Of a stretch of DNA of 12,252 nucleotides, positions 1-8,240 are shown one piece after another. The translations under genes were made by a program, and so were the position numbers. Each line of letters opens with the position of its first letter. The stretch's first letter is position 1. The stretch comes from JBBDIO01 sp040880365 (GTDB lineage: Bacteria; Chloroflexota; Anaerolineae; Caldilineales; Caldilineaceae): assembly GCA_040880365.1 (NCBI GenBank), contig JBBDIO010000266.1:1-12252 (forward strand), given 5' to 3'. The notes below the pieces were generated by a model that worked only from the letters and a program-made list of their open reading frames with translations, ran no database searches and had not been told where the DNA came from.

Positions 1-35
1 GTAGGTCATCGCCAACCCCTTTCTCTCTTTTCTTT

Positions 36-58
36 TACCCCTTTTTCTGGGGTATAAT
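36..58 (+). promoter_or_regulatory. Probable promoter -10 region of the acyl-CoA ligase gene, with an overlapping inverted repeat
   Basis: A perfect TATAAT hexamer lies at 53-58, about 90 nt upstream of the ligase start at 148. No good -35 box is found at 16-18 bp; the expected place is T/C-rich. A 6-bp inverted repeat, TACCCC (36-41) and GGGGTA (49-54) with a 7-nt spacer, overlaps the start of the -10 box. It could therefore be a small operator, and the missing -35 would fit an activator-dependent promoter. The remainder of 1-147 shows no gene. The long leader (about 80 nt if transcription starts near 65) has no structure I can support. The promoter reading is an inference from one hexamer. 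Confidence 0.4.
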
Positions 59-147
59 GGCGTCACTTTCAACGATGTGGCGTTCGTCCAACAATAACTC
101 ACCTCACCTCCCAATTATTACATTCTCAAACTGTCAGATTCCCAACT

Positions 148-1680
148 ATGAACTTAATAGACCTTTTTGCCATAGCACGCACGCGGTCGCCACACAAACC
201 GGCGATTGAGTTTGCCGATGGTGAATTGCGCAGCTCGCTGACTTATGCCGAGCTGTTTGATCGCGCCGAGCGTCTGGCCGCGGGCCTGATGGCGCGCGGG
301 GTGCGCCACGGTGATCGTGTTGCGTTTTTTCTGGGCAATCGCCCCGAATTTGCGATAGCCTATCTGGCTGTGATCCGGGTGGGCGCCGTGATGGTGCCCA
401 TCAACTTGCGCTATCGGCAACGGGAGATTACGCATATTCTTCAGGATTGTATGCCTGTGCTGCTGATTACCGAGCAGAGCCAGGTGGAATTGCTGGAGGA
501 TGCTGGTGCAGACGACGCGGGCGATGGCTTGCCCGATTTGATGGTGGTTGAAGAGCTGGATGCATGGTCGACTTCTGCCGTGTTGGAGTCATCGACCACA
601 GAGTTCCCACGCGTAGCGGCTGATGACCTGGCGATGATTTTATATACATCGGGGACAACCGGACGCAGCAAGGGCGCAATGCTTTCTCACAACAATGTGC
701 TGGCAACTGTGACCGGCTTGCTGAATGCCTGGGCCTGGGAACAGAATGACCGGCTGTTGCTCTGTCTGCCTCTGTTTCATACCCACGGGCTGACGGTAGG
801 CTTGCACTGTGCGCTGGCAATGGGCGCGACGGTGTTGTTGCGCAGCAAATATACGCCCGGCACCACAATCGAGGATTTGTTGGACAAGCGGACGACGCTT
901 TTCTTTGCAGTGCCGACGATATACACGCGTTTGGTTGCTGAGCTAAGGGGGCAGGACGCCGTCAATTTGCGGCATATGCGTCTGTTCTGCTCTGGCAGCG
1001 CGCCATTGGACCCGGAAACGTTTGGCGAATTTGAGCGCCTGACCGGCCACGCTATTCTGGAGCGCTATGGGATGACGGAAACGGGCATGAATCTCAGCAA
1101 TCTCTATGCGGGGCCGCGTGTGCCGGGCACGGTGGGCGTTCCGCTGCCGGGCGTGCGTATGCGGATTGTGGATGGCACGGGGGCGGGCGTGGCCGCCGGT
1201 GAGGAAGGCGAACTGCTAGTGGCGGGTAGCAATGTCTTTGGCGGCTATTGGCAGGATACTGAAAAGACTGCCGCCAGCTTTAGCCACGATGCAGGGGGGG
1301 CGCAGTGGTTCCGCACGGGCGATTTGGCCCGCGAAGACCCATCCACCGGCTATGTCGCGCTATTGGGGCGCAAGCACGAGCTGATTATTTCGGGCGGCTT
1401 TAATATTTATCCCCGCGAAATTGAGGAGTTGTTGCTGACCTGTCCGGGAATTGCCGAGGCGGCTGTCGTGGGGCGACCTGATGCAGAATGGGGCGAATGT
1501 CCGGTTGCCTTTATTGTGTGTGAAACGCCGGTCGCGGATGAAATATTGTTTAGCCTGTGTCGGGCACAGCTGGCAAGTTTTAAGACGCCCAAGGCGATTT
1601 TTCGGGTGGAGAGCCTACCGCGCAACGCAATGGGCAAATTGCAGAAGCATTTGCTGGGCGATGGCAATCTGGCTTCCTGA
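148..1680 (+). CDS. AMP-forming acyl-CoA ligase, malonyl-CoA synthetase (MatB)-like
   Basis: This 510-aa adenylate-forming enzyme would activate a carboxylic acid with ATP and load it onto coenzyme A in the cytoplasm. ANL-family motifs occur in order: P-loop YTSGTTGRSKG (166-176), HTHG (211-214), YGMTE (307-311), RTGDL (389-393), the hinge region GRKHELIISGGFNIYP (407-422) and the C-terminal catalytic lysine in PRNAMGKLQK (Lys497). The HTHGL segment, the IYTRL segment (258-262), the GMTETGMNLSN stretch and the PRNAMGK ending match the malonyl-CoA synthetase subgroup from memory better than long-chain fatty acyl ligases. Malonate is therefore the favoured substrate, but it is not proven. Length fits MatB (about 500 aa). 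The ATG at 148 begins directly before the usual N-terminal helix; no clear Shine-Dalgarno is seen. No malonyl-CoA decarboxylase or malonate transporter lies beside it. The gene converges on queA with 51 bp between the stops. Confidence 0.88.
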   Translation: MNLIDLFAIARTRSPHKPAIEFADGELRSSLTYAELFDRAERLAAGLMARGVRHGDRVAFFLGNRPEFAIAYLAVIRVGAVMVPINLRYRQREITHILQDCMPVLLITEQSQVELLEDAGADDAGDGLPDLMVVEELDAWSTSAVLESSTTEFPRVAADDLAMILYTSGTTGRSKGAMLSHNNVLATVTGLLNAWAWEQNDRLLLCLPLFHTHGLTVGLHCALAMGATVLLRSKYTPGTTIEDLLDKRTTLFFAVPTIYTRLVAELRGQDAVNLRHMRLFCSGSAPLDPETFGEFERLTGHAILERYGMTETGMNLSNLYAGPRVPGTVGVPLPGVRMRIVDGTGAGVAAGEEGELLVAGSNVFGGYWQDTEKTAASFSHDAGGAQWFRTGDLAREDPSTGYVALLGRKHELIISGGFNIYPREIEELLLTCPGIAEAAVVGRPDAEWGECPVAFIVCETPVADEILFSLCRAQLASFKTPKAIFRVESLPRNAMGKLQKHLLGDGNLAS

Positions 1681-1731
1681 TCATCTGATAAATCATGGAG
1701 GGGGCAATGTTGACTGTGTGCGTGCGTCAAT

Positions 1732-2946
1732 CTAGATAATCAACATTGCATCGCCAAAGCTGTAAAACCGATATTCCTGCTCAATTGCTTCCTGATAGGC
1801 CGCCAGAATCATCTGGCGGCCTATGTCGTTATCGTGGGGGTGCAGTTGACCGGCAAAGGCGCTGACAAGCATCAGCAGCGTGGAGCGGGGGAGGTGAAAA
1901 TTGGTGATCAGCGCGTCTACGGCGCGGAAGCGGTAGCCGGGGCGAATAAAGAGATCGACGCTGCCGCTAAACGCGGTTACGCGTCGCCAGGGACAGGCAT
2001 CAGCATCAGGTTCTGCATGGTTAGCGGCTGTTGCCGCGGGCGGAGAGGCTGTCCCTGATTGTGCACTCCATTCCAGCGTGCGGACCGCGGTCGTGCCAAT
2101 CGCGACGGTGCGCCCGCCGGCGAGTGTGGCTTCGTTGATGGCATGGGCAGTGGGCGCGGTGAGTTCGGCCCATTCTGTGTGGATGGGATGTTCGGTCGCA
2201 TCCTCCACTTCGACGGGGCGGAAGGTATCCAGCCCTACATGCAGTGTCACTGTTTGCAGGCGAATCCCCTGATCGCGCAGTGCAAGCAGCAGCTCGGGTG
2301 TGAAGTGGAGGCCGGCGGTGGGGGCAGCAACGCTGCCTGCCGGGCGGCTATAGACAGTCTGATAGCGTTCGCCGTCGCCTTGATAGCCGGTGATATAGGG
2401 CGGGAGCGGCATGGCGCCGTAGGTGTCGATGAAGGTGTGGACGGGCTGAGAAAATGTGACCACGCGCACGCCGGTCGTCAGCTCTGTTTGAATCGTCGCC
2501 GTTATCTTACTTGTATGTTCTTCCCCTGGGTTTTTCTGCGCATATGTACTTGCATGGGGGGAGTGTGGTAAATCGGAAGGGGATGTGGCTGTCGTGAATT
2601 CCGGCTTCTGTGGCAAAATTGTAAGTGTCGCGCCCGCGTGCAGATTGCGTCCACGCACGAGGCAACGCCAGGTCGTGCCGGCATCATCGAGGGCCTGAAG
2701 CAGAAAGACTTCGGCTTGTCCTCCCGTGGCTTTACGCGCAGCCAGGCGCGCGGGGATCACACGGCTATCATTGCCCACCAGAATATCGGGCGCATGGAGA
2801 TAATCTCCTATGTCGCGGAAGTGGCGGTGTTCGATAGCTCCCGTTTTGCGGTCCAGCACCAGCAGGCGGCTGGCATCACGCGGTTCAACCGGCGTTTGCG
2901 CGATGCGGGCGGGCGGCAGATGATAGTCAAAGAGGCTGGTTTTCAT
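1732..2946 (-). CDS. queA: S-adenosylmethionine:tRNA ribosyltransferase-isomerase QueA
   Basis: QueA transfers and isomerises the ribosyl moiety of S-adenosylmethionine onto preQ1 at tRNA position 34, giving epoxyqueuosine in the queuosine pathway. Family signatures are seen throughout: the start FDYHLPPARIAQTP (6-19), LVGNDSRVIPARL (56-68), MPLPPYI (179-185), YQTVYSRPAGSVAAPTAGLHF (195-215), LHVGLDTFRPV (235-245), HTEWAEL (256-262), IGTTAVRTLE (283-292), VDALITNFHLPRSTLLMLVSAFAG (343-366) and the C-terminal YRFYSFGDAMLI (392-403). At 404 aa it exceeds the usual 340-360. The excess lies in two low-complexity insertions, about residues 113-155 (Thr/Ser/Pro-rich) and about 295-322 (Ala/Pro-rich), neither of which breaks a conserved block. 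It lies 63 bp downstream of the amidotransferase gene on the same strand and may be cotranscribed. The ATG at 2946 is supported by the conserved N-terminus; its Shine-Dalgarno is weak. Confidence 0.97.
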   Translation of the reverse strand: MKTSLFDYHLPPARIAQTPVEPRDASRLLVLDRKTGAIEHRHFRDIGDYLHAPDILVGNDSRVIPARLAARKATGGQAEVFLLQALDDAGTTWRCLVRGRNLHAGATLTILPQKPEFTTATSPSDLPHSPHASTYAQKNPGEEHTSKITATIQTELTTGVRVVTFSQPVHTFIDTYGAMPLPPYITGYQGDGERYQTVYSRPAGSVAAPTAGLHFTPELLLALRDQGIRLQTVTLHVGLDTFRPVEVEDATEHPIHTEWAELTAPTAHAINEATLAGGRTVAIGTTAVRTLEWSAQSGTASPPAATAANHAEPDADACPWRRVTAFSGSVDLFIRPGYRFRAVDALITNFHLPRSTLLMLVSAFAGQLHPHDNDIGRQMILAAYQEAIEQEYRFYSFGDAMLII

Positions 2947-3009
2947 AGGTCATTCAGTTCAGGTTTAATGGATATGCATAAGTGGTGCGCAAGGTTTTGC
3001 TGATGAGCG

Positions 3010-3831
3010 TCAGGCGGCAACCGCACGCGTTAACCCTGCGGGCAAGTCGCGGCGAAACGCAAGGGCGGCATTCAGAAAATCTACCCAGATGTGCTGATGG
3101 CTGATTGGCAGCTCGAATAGACGTTCGGGGTGCCACTGTACGCCCAGGACCCAACGGTGGGCGGGGCTGTCGAAGGCTTCGATGAGCCACTGGTCGGGAT
3201 CGGCCCAGGCCACCGCGCGCAAGGCAGGCGCCAGGGTTGCCTGATCCATGCCCTGGTGGTGGAATGTATTCACGCTGATGGTATCGGTCTGGACAATGGG
3301 ATACAACAGACCGAGATCGGCGATGGTTACCGGGTGAAAACGGGTGGCATCCGGGTCGGAACGGTGTCTATCGAGATGTTGGCGCATACCGCCGCCCGCG
3401 GCTACGTTGAGCACCTGGCAGCCGCGGCAAATACCAAAGATTGGCATATCGCGTATGAGTGCCGCACGTGCCAGGCCCAGTTCCAGCTCGTCGCGGGCAT
3501 GGTCAATGTGTTCCGGTTCTGCCCCCGCCAGAGGAGCATTGAAATAGCGAGGATCCACGTCGCCGCCACCTGAAAATACAATGCCGTCGAGGTGGTCCAA
3601 TACCGCAGGATCCAGCCGCCCCAGGTGATCGGGAACATATTGTGTGCCGTCGGGCGTCACTGCCGGTTGGTCGGGCGAGAGGATGACACTCTGGACGCCG
3701 AATTGTGCAAATACATTGAGATAGTTACGATTGTATTTTGCCAGCCACTCGCTGTCGCCGCGTCGCACCGTCATTCCGATGGTGAGACCGGGATAGGTGG
3801 GGTGGGCGGATGGGGATGAAACATCTGCCAT
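3010..3831 (-). CDS. Class I glutamine amidotransferase-like gamma-glutamyl hydrolase (peptidase C26, PuuD-like)
   Basis: This 273-aa cytoplasmic hydrolase of the glutamine amidotransferase fold stands alone, with no synthetase partner. The catalytic triad is visible: nucleophile Cys135 in FGICRGCQVLNVAAGG (132-147) and His234/Glu236 in GVQWHPE (230-236). The FSGGGDVDPRYF segment (86-97) and VNTFHHQG (187-194) are typical of gamma-glutamyl-gamma-aminobutyrate hydrolases (PuuD) and related C26 peptidases, which cut gamma-glutamyl amides in polyamine or amine catabolism. No other puu genes are nearby, so the substrate is open. The start ATG at 3831 has GGAG about 11 nt upstream; the first 13 residues are Ser/Pro-rich and not conserved in the family. 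The gene is divergent from the penicillin acylase gene and upstream of queA on the same strand. Confidence 0.92.
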   Translation of the reverse strand: MADVSSPSAHPTYPGLTIGMTVRRGDSEWLAKYNRNYLNVFAQFGVQSVILSPDQPAVTPDGTQYVPDHLGRLDPAVLDHLDGIVFSGGGDVDPRYFNAPLAGAEPEHIDHARDELELGLARAALIRDMPIFGICRGCQVLNVAAGGGMRQHLDRHRSDPDATRFHPVTIADLGLLYPIVQTDTISVNTFHHQGMDQATLAPALRAVAWADPDQWLIEAFDSPAHRWVLGVQWHPERLFELPISHQHIWVDFLNAALAFRRDLPAGLTRAVAA

Positions 3832-3935
3832 AGGGTTAATTGCTCCATTCGCAAAGAGGCCCCTATCTGAAATGTTGGGGCACGGAACGAAAACGCTGCA
3901 CTTCTATTCTGATATCGTAGTCGCAAAATACAGTT

Positions 3936-3945
3936 GGAGAAAATG
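3936..3945 (+). promoter_or_regulatory. Ribosome binding site deciding the acylase start
   Basis: GGAG at 3936-3939 precedes the ATG at 3943 by three bases. This is shorter than usual, but it is the only Shine-Dalgarno-like element here. A TTG in the same frame at 3934 would add three residues, but has no upstream purine-rich element, so ATG 3943 is preferred. The wider divergent space 3832-3942 contains no convincing -35/-10 pair on either strand. Confidence 0.45.
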
Positions 3946-6471
3946 TTAACGACAGTCATTATCGCTTTTATCGTGACCCTGGTCGTGCTGGGGCTGATCG
4001 TGGGTGGTTTTCTGCTCTATATCTATTGGTGGCTGGTCCAGAAACCTGCGCCCGACTATGATGCTGCGCATGTGGTGGACGGTATGACCGCGCCGGTCGA
4101 GATCATACGCGACAAACACGCCATTCCCCATATCTATGCCGAGAGTGAGGCGGATCTGTTGCGGGCGCAGGGGTTTATCCACGCCCAGGATCGGATGTGG
4201 CAGATGGAGCAGAACCGCCGCATTGCCCAGGGACGGCTGGCCGAGGTGTTTGGTGAGCCTGCGCTGGAAGCGGATCGGTTCAGCCGCATTGTGGGCTTTG
4301 CGCGCCTGGCGCAGGCCGAATGGGATGCGCTGGACGCGGAGTTACAGATGCGTCTGCAATGGTATGCAGATGGGGTGAATGCCTATATTAATCTGCGCAA
4401 GGGCAAGCCCGCGGCCGAATTTAACCTGTTGCGCTTTGTGCCCGAACCGTGGCAACCCGTAGATTCCCTGGCGTTGCTCAAGGTGATGGCCTGGTCGCAA
4501 AGCATCAATTGGGAAAGTGAATTGCTGCGTTTGCAGCTGGTCAGCCAGTTGGATCCTGTGCGCGCGGCGGAGCTGGAACCGGAGTATCCGCCGGAAAATC
4601 CGATTGCCGCAGAGATGCTGGATGAAGGAGAGGTCCTGCGCCTGCTTTCGGCTTCGGGCCTGCTCTTGAATAAATACGATGAGATTCGTACCTGGTTGAA
4701 GGTGCCGCAGGCGGGCCAGGGCAGCAACGCGTGGGCCATTGCCCCCAAAGCGAGTATGACGCGCACGGCGCTTTTGGCAAGCGACCCCCATATGTCGATC
4801 CAGATTCCCGATATCTGGTATGAGAATCATCTGGTCGCGCCCGGTTTGGAAGTGTCGGGCGCGTCGTATTGCGGGGTGCCGGGGGTTTTTCACGGGCACA
4901 ATGCCCACATTGCATGGGGGGTAGCCAATGCGAACGTGGATACTCAGGATTTGTTTGTGGAACGCCGTGCAGATGTGACACCGGGGGGCGATGTTGCAGG
5001 TGACACTGGCGAAACTGAGTTCGCTTTTGAATATGAGGATGGCGCGGCCACAGCGACCGTGCATGAGGAAAATATTGTCATTCGTCGCCGGACAACGCCC
5101 CACACTGAACGCGTGGTGGTCACGCGCCATGGTCCTCTGATTAGCCGGTTTGTGGGAGATGACAACCTTCCCGATCTGGCGTTGCGCTGGACCGGGCAAA
5201 ATGCGGGCAAGACCGTGGGCGCGCTGCTGGCGATGAATCGCGCCGATTCGTGGGATACATTTCGCGTGGCGTTGCAGGATTGGGCGGCCCCGGCACTTGC
5301 GTTTGTCTATGCAGATGATGCGGGCAATATCGGCTATCAGGTGGCGGGCCAGGTGCCAGTGCGTGCGCAAAGCCTGGGCCTGACGCCCGCGCCCGGCTGG
5401 ATCGCGAAGAACAATTGGCAAAGTTATGTACCCTTTGCAGAGTTGCCCCGCGGCTACAATCCCGAAGCGGGCTATATTGTGATTGCCAATCAGAAACTGA
5501 CGGGCGACGATTATCCGCACTTTATGGGGATTGAGTTCGATCCGGGCTGGCGCGCGCAGCATTTGCTGGATACATTTGGCAAAAAGGATCGTTTTTCCAT
5601 GCGCGATATGGAAAACGCGCAACTGGATAACACCTCCAAATTTGCACTGCGCCTGAACAAGTGGCTCACCACCTTGCAGAGTGAGGAGCCATGGGAGAAA
5701 GTTGCCATCCAGGAGTTGCAAAAATGGAACCACCGCATGGATTCCGAAAGTCGCGCGGGATTGATATTTCAATATACGCACATGGCGTTGCTGGAGATGG
5801 TTTTTGGGGATAAGCTGGGCGCGGCCAAAGATGGTTATCTGGGCATTAGTCGCAGTCCGCTTTTCCTGATTCATGGTTTTGCCCAACGTGCGTCGATAAA
5901 GCTGCTGGAACTGCTGGACGAACACGACGTGTCGGTCTGGTATACAGATACGCAATCGGGCCAGAGCCGTACGCGGACGGAATTGTTGCAGCAGGCAATG
6001 ACGCGGGCGGTCAGGCAAATCCGCCATGATGTGAGCGATTCGGCGCTGCGCTGGAACTGGGGGCGAATTCACCAGGTGCGCTATGTGCATCCACTGGGGA
6101 GTGTGGCGCTGTTCCGGCGAATATTTAACCGCGGACCTTTTCCGGTGGGCGGCGATGGCACGACGGTGAATCATACCGGATTTGCCATGCGCTGGCCGCC
6201 AGGGCTGGTGCAAAGCGCCGCGGTCTATCGCCAGATATTCGAGGTGGGGAGCTGGGAACGCAGCCAGAGCGTCATGATGACCGGGCAATCGGGCCACCCG
6301 CTGGGAACGCACTATGATGATCAGATGACCATGTGGCAAGAGGGCGTCTATCACGCCATGCCGTGGGCACGCGCCGAGGTTGTGAGTGCCATGCGCTATC
6401 GAACTCACTTGCAGCCTGGGGCAAACGCCTCTGACCCGACGATATCAACCTCCGAATTCGCGCAGGCGTAG
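3943..6471 (+). CDS. Membrane-anchored penicillin acylase-family Ntn hydrolase (peptidase S45)
   Basis: This 842-aa precursor is expected to cleave itself into alpha and beta chains and to hydrolyse amide bonds of acylated amines; family substrates include beta-lactams, N-acyl-homoserine lactones and cyclic lipopeptides. Residues 5-30 form one hydrophobic helix followed by WWLVQKPAP, so it looks anchored with the enzyme outside the cytoplasm. The alpha region has VEIIRDKHAIPHIYAES (52-68) and QGFIHAQDRMWQMEQNRR (76-93). The self-cleavage site is Gly260-Ser261 in GQGSNAWAI, with Ser261 as the beta-chain N-terminal nucleophile. Further family marks are ASDPHMSIQIPDIWYE, YADDAGNIGYQVAGQVPVR, GGDGTTVNHTGF with the expected catalytic Asn region, and the C-terminal GQSGHPLGTHYDDQM. 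Length is normal. The MFS exporter gene follows after 66 bp with no terminator between them, so the two are probably cotranscribed. The substrate cannot be deduced from sequence. Confidence 0.95.
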   Translation: MLTTVIIAFIVTLVVLGLIVGGFLLYIYWWLVQKPAPDYDAAHVVDGMTAPVEIIRDKHAIPHIYAESEADLLRAQGFIHAQDRMWQMEQNRRIAQGRLAEVFGEPALEADRFSRIVGFARLAQAEWDALDAELQMRLQWYADGVNAYINLRKGKPAAEFNLLRFVPEPWQPVDSLALLKVMAWSQSINWESELLRLQLVSQLDPVRAAELEPEYPPENPIAAEMLDEGEVLRLLSASGLLLNKYDEIRTWLKVPQAGQGSNAWAIAPKASMTRTALLASDPHMSIQIPDIWYENHLVAPGLEVSGASYCGVPGVFHGHNAHIAWGVANANVDTQDLFVERRADVTPGGDVAGDTGETEFAFEYEDGAATATVHEENIVIRRRTTPHTERVVVTRHGPLISRFVGDDNLPDLALRWTGQNAGKTVGALLAMNRADSWDTFRVALQDWAAPALAFVYADDAGNIGYQVAGQVPVRAQSLGLTPAPGWIAKNNWQSYVPFAELPRGYNPEAGYIVIANQKLTGDDYPHFMGIEFDPGWRAQHLLDTFGKKDRFSMRDMENAQLDNTSKFALRLNKWLTTLQSEEPWEKVAIQELQKWNHRMDSESRAGLIFQYTHMALLEMVFGDKLGAAKDGYLGISRSPLFLIHGFAQRASIKLLELLDEHDVSVWYTDTQSGQSRTRTELLQQAMTRAVRQIRHDVSDSALRWNWGRIHQVRYVHPLGSVALFRRIFNRGPFPVGGDGTTVNHTGFAMRWPPGLVQSAAVYRQIFEVGSWERSQSVMMTGQSGHPLGTHYDDQMTMWQEGVYHAMPWARAEVVSAMRYRTHLQPGANASDPTISTSEFAQA

Positions 6472-6537
6472 AGGGCGCGTCTCATCTGTGCCTGTGCGAG
6501 CAATTGACCGTGACCCGGCAGAATAGCTGTGTCTAGA

Positions 6538-8007
6538 ATGGATTCCACTGTGGAACACCCCAAGGTTGACTATAGTAAGAAGTGGTACACCATGAGTACC
6601 GTGGCGATGGGTATTTTTCTGGCGACTATTGATGGCAGTATCGTCAATATCGCGTTGCCCACGCTCGTCCGCGAACTGAATACGAACTTTGCCACGGTGC
6701 AGTGGGTTGTGCTCTCCTATCTGCTGACCGTGACCACGCTCATGTTGGGGATCGGGCGGCTGGCGGATATGCGCGGCAAGAAAACCATCTACGTGGCGGG
6801 GTTTGTCGTTTTCACGATTGGGTCGGTTCTTTGTGCCCTTGCGCCCACAGTCTATTGGCTGATTGGGTTCCGGGTGATCAAGGCCGTGGGCGCGGCTATG
6901 ATTATGGCGTTGGGCGCAGCGATTGTCACCGAGGCGTTCCCGGCCAAAGAGCGCGGGCGCGCGTTGGGAATGATCGGCACCAGCGTTTCGATTGGCGTGG
7001 TGATCGGCCCTACGCTGGGGGGCGTGATTCTCGATCTGCTAAACTGGCACTGGATCTTTTTGGTAAATCTGCCTCTCGGCATTATCGGCACGGTAATCGC
7101 CGTGCGCTTTCTGCCCGCGTTTCGCCCGCCGGGTGGACAGCGCTTTGACTACGCAGGCGCGATCGCCATGTTTTTCGTGCTGGCGGGGCTTTCGCTGGGC
7201 ATGACCCTGGGCCAAAGTATGGGTTTTCTTTCGCTACCGATTCTGATTCTGCTGGGCATTTCCATTGTTTCCCTGGGGGTCTTCCTCTATATCGAGAACA
7301 GCGTGGCGGACCCCATGATGGATTTAACGCTCTTCCGCAATGCCCAATTCAGCACCAACCTGGGCACGGGCTTTGTCTCGTTTATGGCGATCAGCGGCAT
7401 CTTTTTGCTCATGCCGTTCTATCTGGATGACGTGTTGGGGCTGGAGATTCGCCAGGTCGGCCTCATGTTGGCGATTTTCCCGATTGCGCTGGGGTTTGTC
7501 GCACCGCTGGGCGGGGTGCTGTCGGATCGGTTTGGCACGCGTCCCATTAGCGTGGCAGGCTTGGTGGTATTGGTCGCCGGCTATTTCTGGATTGCGACGC
7601 TGGACACAGACACTTCTACATTGGGCTTTATTGCCCGAGCGCTGCCGCTGGGGGTGGGGATGGGGCTGTTTCAATCGCCCAACAACAGCGCGATCATGGG
7701 GTCGGTCCCGCGTGAACGGCTGGGAGTGGCATCGGGCCTGCTTTCGATTACGCGCACAATGGGCCAGGTGACAGGCATCTCGATTATGGGCGCGATCTGG
7801 GCGGGGCGCATCGTGGTCTATGGTGGGCAGGAATTGGCCGGCGCGGCGACCGATGCCCCGCCAAACCTGCAAATGGTCGCCATGCAGGATACCTTTCTCG
7901 TCTCGGCGTTTTTGGTCGCGCTGGGGCTGGCGTTTGCCCTGTGGGCTTTCTTCCGCGAACGCGGCGTGGGCGATAGTCAACCCGCGGCGGCTGGGTCTGC
8001 CGACTGA
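6538..8007 (+). CDS. MFS drug exporter, DHA2 (EmrB/QacA) 14-helix family
   Basis: This 489-aa polytopic inner-membrane protein probably exports small hydrophobic compounds in exchange for protons. The first helix carries the DHA2 motif LATIDGSIVNIALPTL (28-43) with a membrane aspartate (Asp32). MFS motif A is GRLADMRGKK (73-82), RGRALGMIG lies at 139-147, and the antiporter motif C is GTSVSIGVVIGPTLGG (147-162). Hydrophobic segments run to residue 475, consistent with about 14 helices. The second half repeats motif A weakly (GGVLSDRFGTRP). The ATG at 6538 is preferred; an in-frame GTG at 6529 would add three residues, and neither has a clear ribosome binding site, which fits translation from a polycistronic message. 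A Rho-independent terminator lies about 160 nt past the stop. A convergent marR gene follows; MarR proteins often control such exporters, but control here is inferred from proximity only. Confidence 0.95.
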   Translation: MDSTVEHPKVDYSKKWYTMSTVAMGIFLATIDGSIVNIALPTLVRELNTNFATVQWVVLSYLLTVTTLMLGIGRLADMRGKKTIYVAGFVVFTIGSVLCALAPTVYWLIGFRVIKAVGAAMIMALGAAIVTEAFPAKERGRALGMIGTSVSIGVVIGPTLGGVILDLLNWHWIFLVNLPLGIIGTVIAVRFLPAFRPPGGQRFDYAGAIAMFFVLAGLSLGMTLGQSMGFLSLPILILLGISIVSLGVFLYIENSVADPMMDLTLFRNAQFSTNLGTGFVSFMAISGIFLLMPFYLDDVLGLEIRQVGLMLAIFPIALGFVAPLGGVLSDRFGTRPISVAGLVVLVAGYFWIATLDTDTSTLGFIARALPLGVGMGLFQSPNNSAIMGSVPRERLGVASGLLSITRTMGQVTGISIMGAIWAGRIVVYGGQELAGAATDAPPNLQMVAMQDTFLVSAFLVALGLAFALWAFFRERGVGDSQPAAAGSAD

Positions 8008-8165
8008 GCCCTGAATATCCTGCGACGAGAACTGGCCGCCCGCGCCCCAAAATAGCACTGGCCCTTGCCGGGTAGGCAAATCAAAACTGCGAAAACGCTC
8101 CTGTGCATCTACTCTAGTGGCGATCTTGACAGTCTATTATGCGACAATCCATTTCGTACCAATTG

Positions 8166-8196
8166 CCTGCGGAAGTTGTGACCGCAGGTTTTTTTT
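8166..8196 (+). terminator. Rho-independent terminator downstream of the acylase-MFS unit
   Basis: The stem CCTGCGG (8166-8172) pairs perfectly with CCGCAGG (8182-8188) across a 9-nt loop, followed at once by eight T residues (8189-8196). This is a textbook intrinsic terminator for rightward transcription. It is placed to end the acylase-MFS transcript with an approximately 158-nt 3' untranslated region. Confidence 0.9.
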
Positions 8197-8216
8197 GCGT
8201 GCGCATTTTTACAGGG

Positions 8217-8240
8217 ACGCTGAGCAACTAACGCTGAGCA
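8217..8240. repeat. Two 10-bp direct repeats
   Basis: ACGCTGAGCA occurs at 8217-8226 and again at 8231-8240, separated by four bases, giving a 14-bp period. It sits between the terminator and the AT-rich island. It could be a tandem protein-binding site or a chance or slippage duplication; nothing in the sequence decides. Confidence 0.6.

Noticed and set aside
1710..1730. TTGAC/GTCAA inverted repeat between convergent matB-like and queA stops as a bidirectional terminator
   Set aside because: Only 5 bp of stem, an 11-nt loop and no T-run on either strand.
2059..2571. A 170-codon rightward frame over queA
   Set aside because: It lies inside a conserved queA reading frame and its product is Gly/Ala-rich without motifs.
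4342..6408. A 688-codon open frame antisense to the penicillin acylase gene
   Set aside because: Its translation has no recognisable domain and an odd His/Arg/Gln-rich composition. It is fully explained by the codon bias of the real gene on the other strand.
7324..8079. A 251-codon leftward frame over the MFS gene 3' half
   Set aside because: Very Arg/Gln/His-rich shadow product; the rightward MFS frame has clear membrane helices and motifs.
8126..8196. A small RNA gene made of TTGACA at 8126 and the terminator at 8166-8196
   Set aside because: No -10 box at 16-18 bp; the TATTAT at 8135 is far too close. The terminator is better explained as the end of the acylase-MFS transcript.
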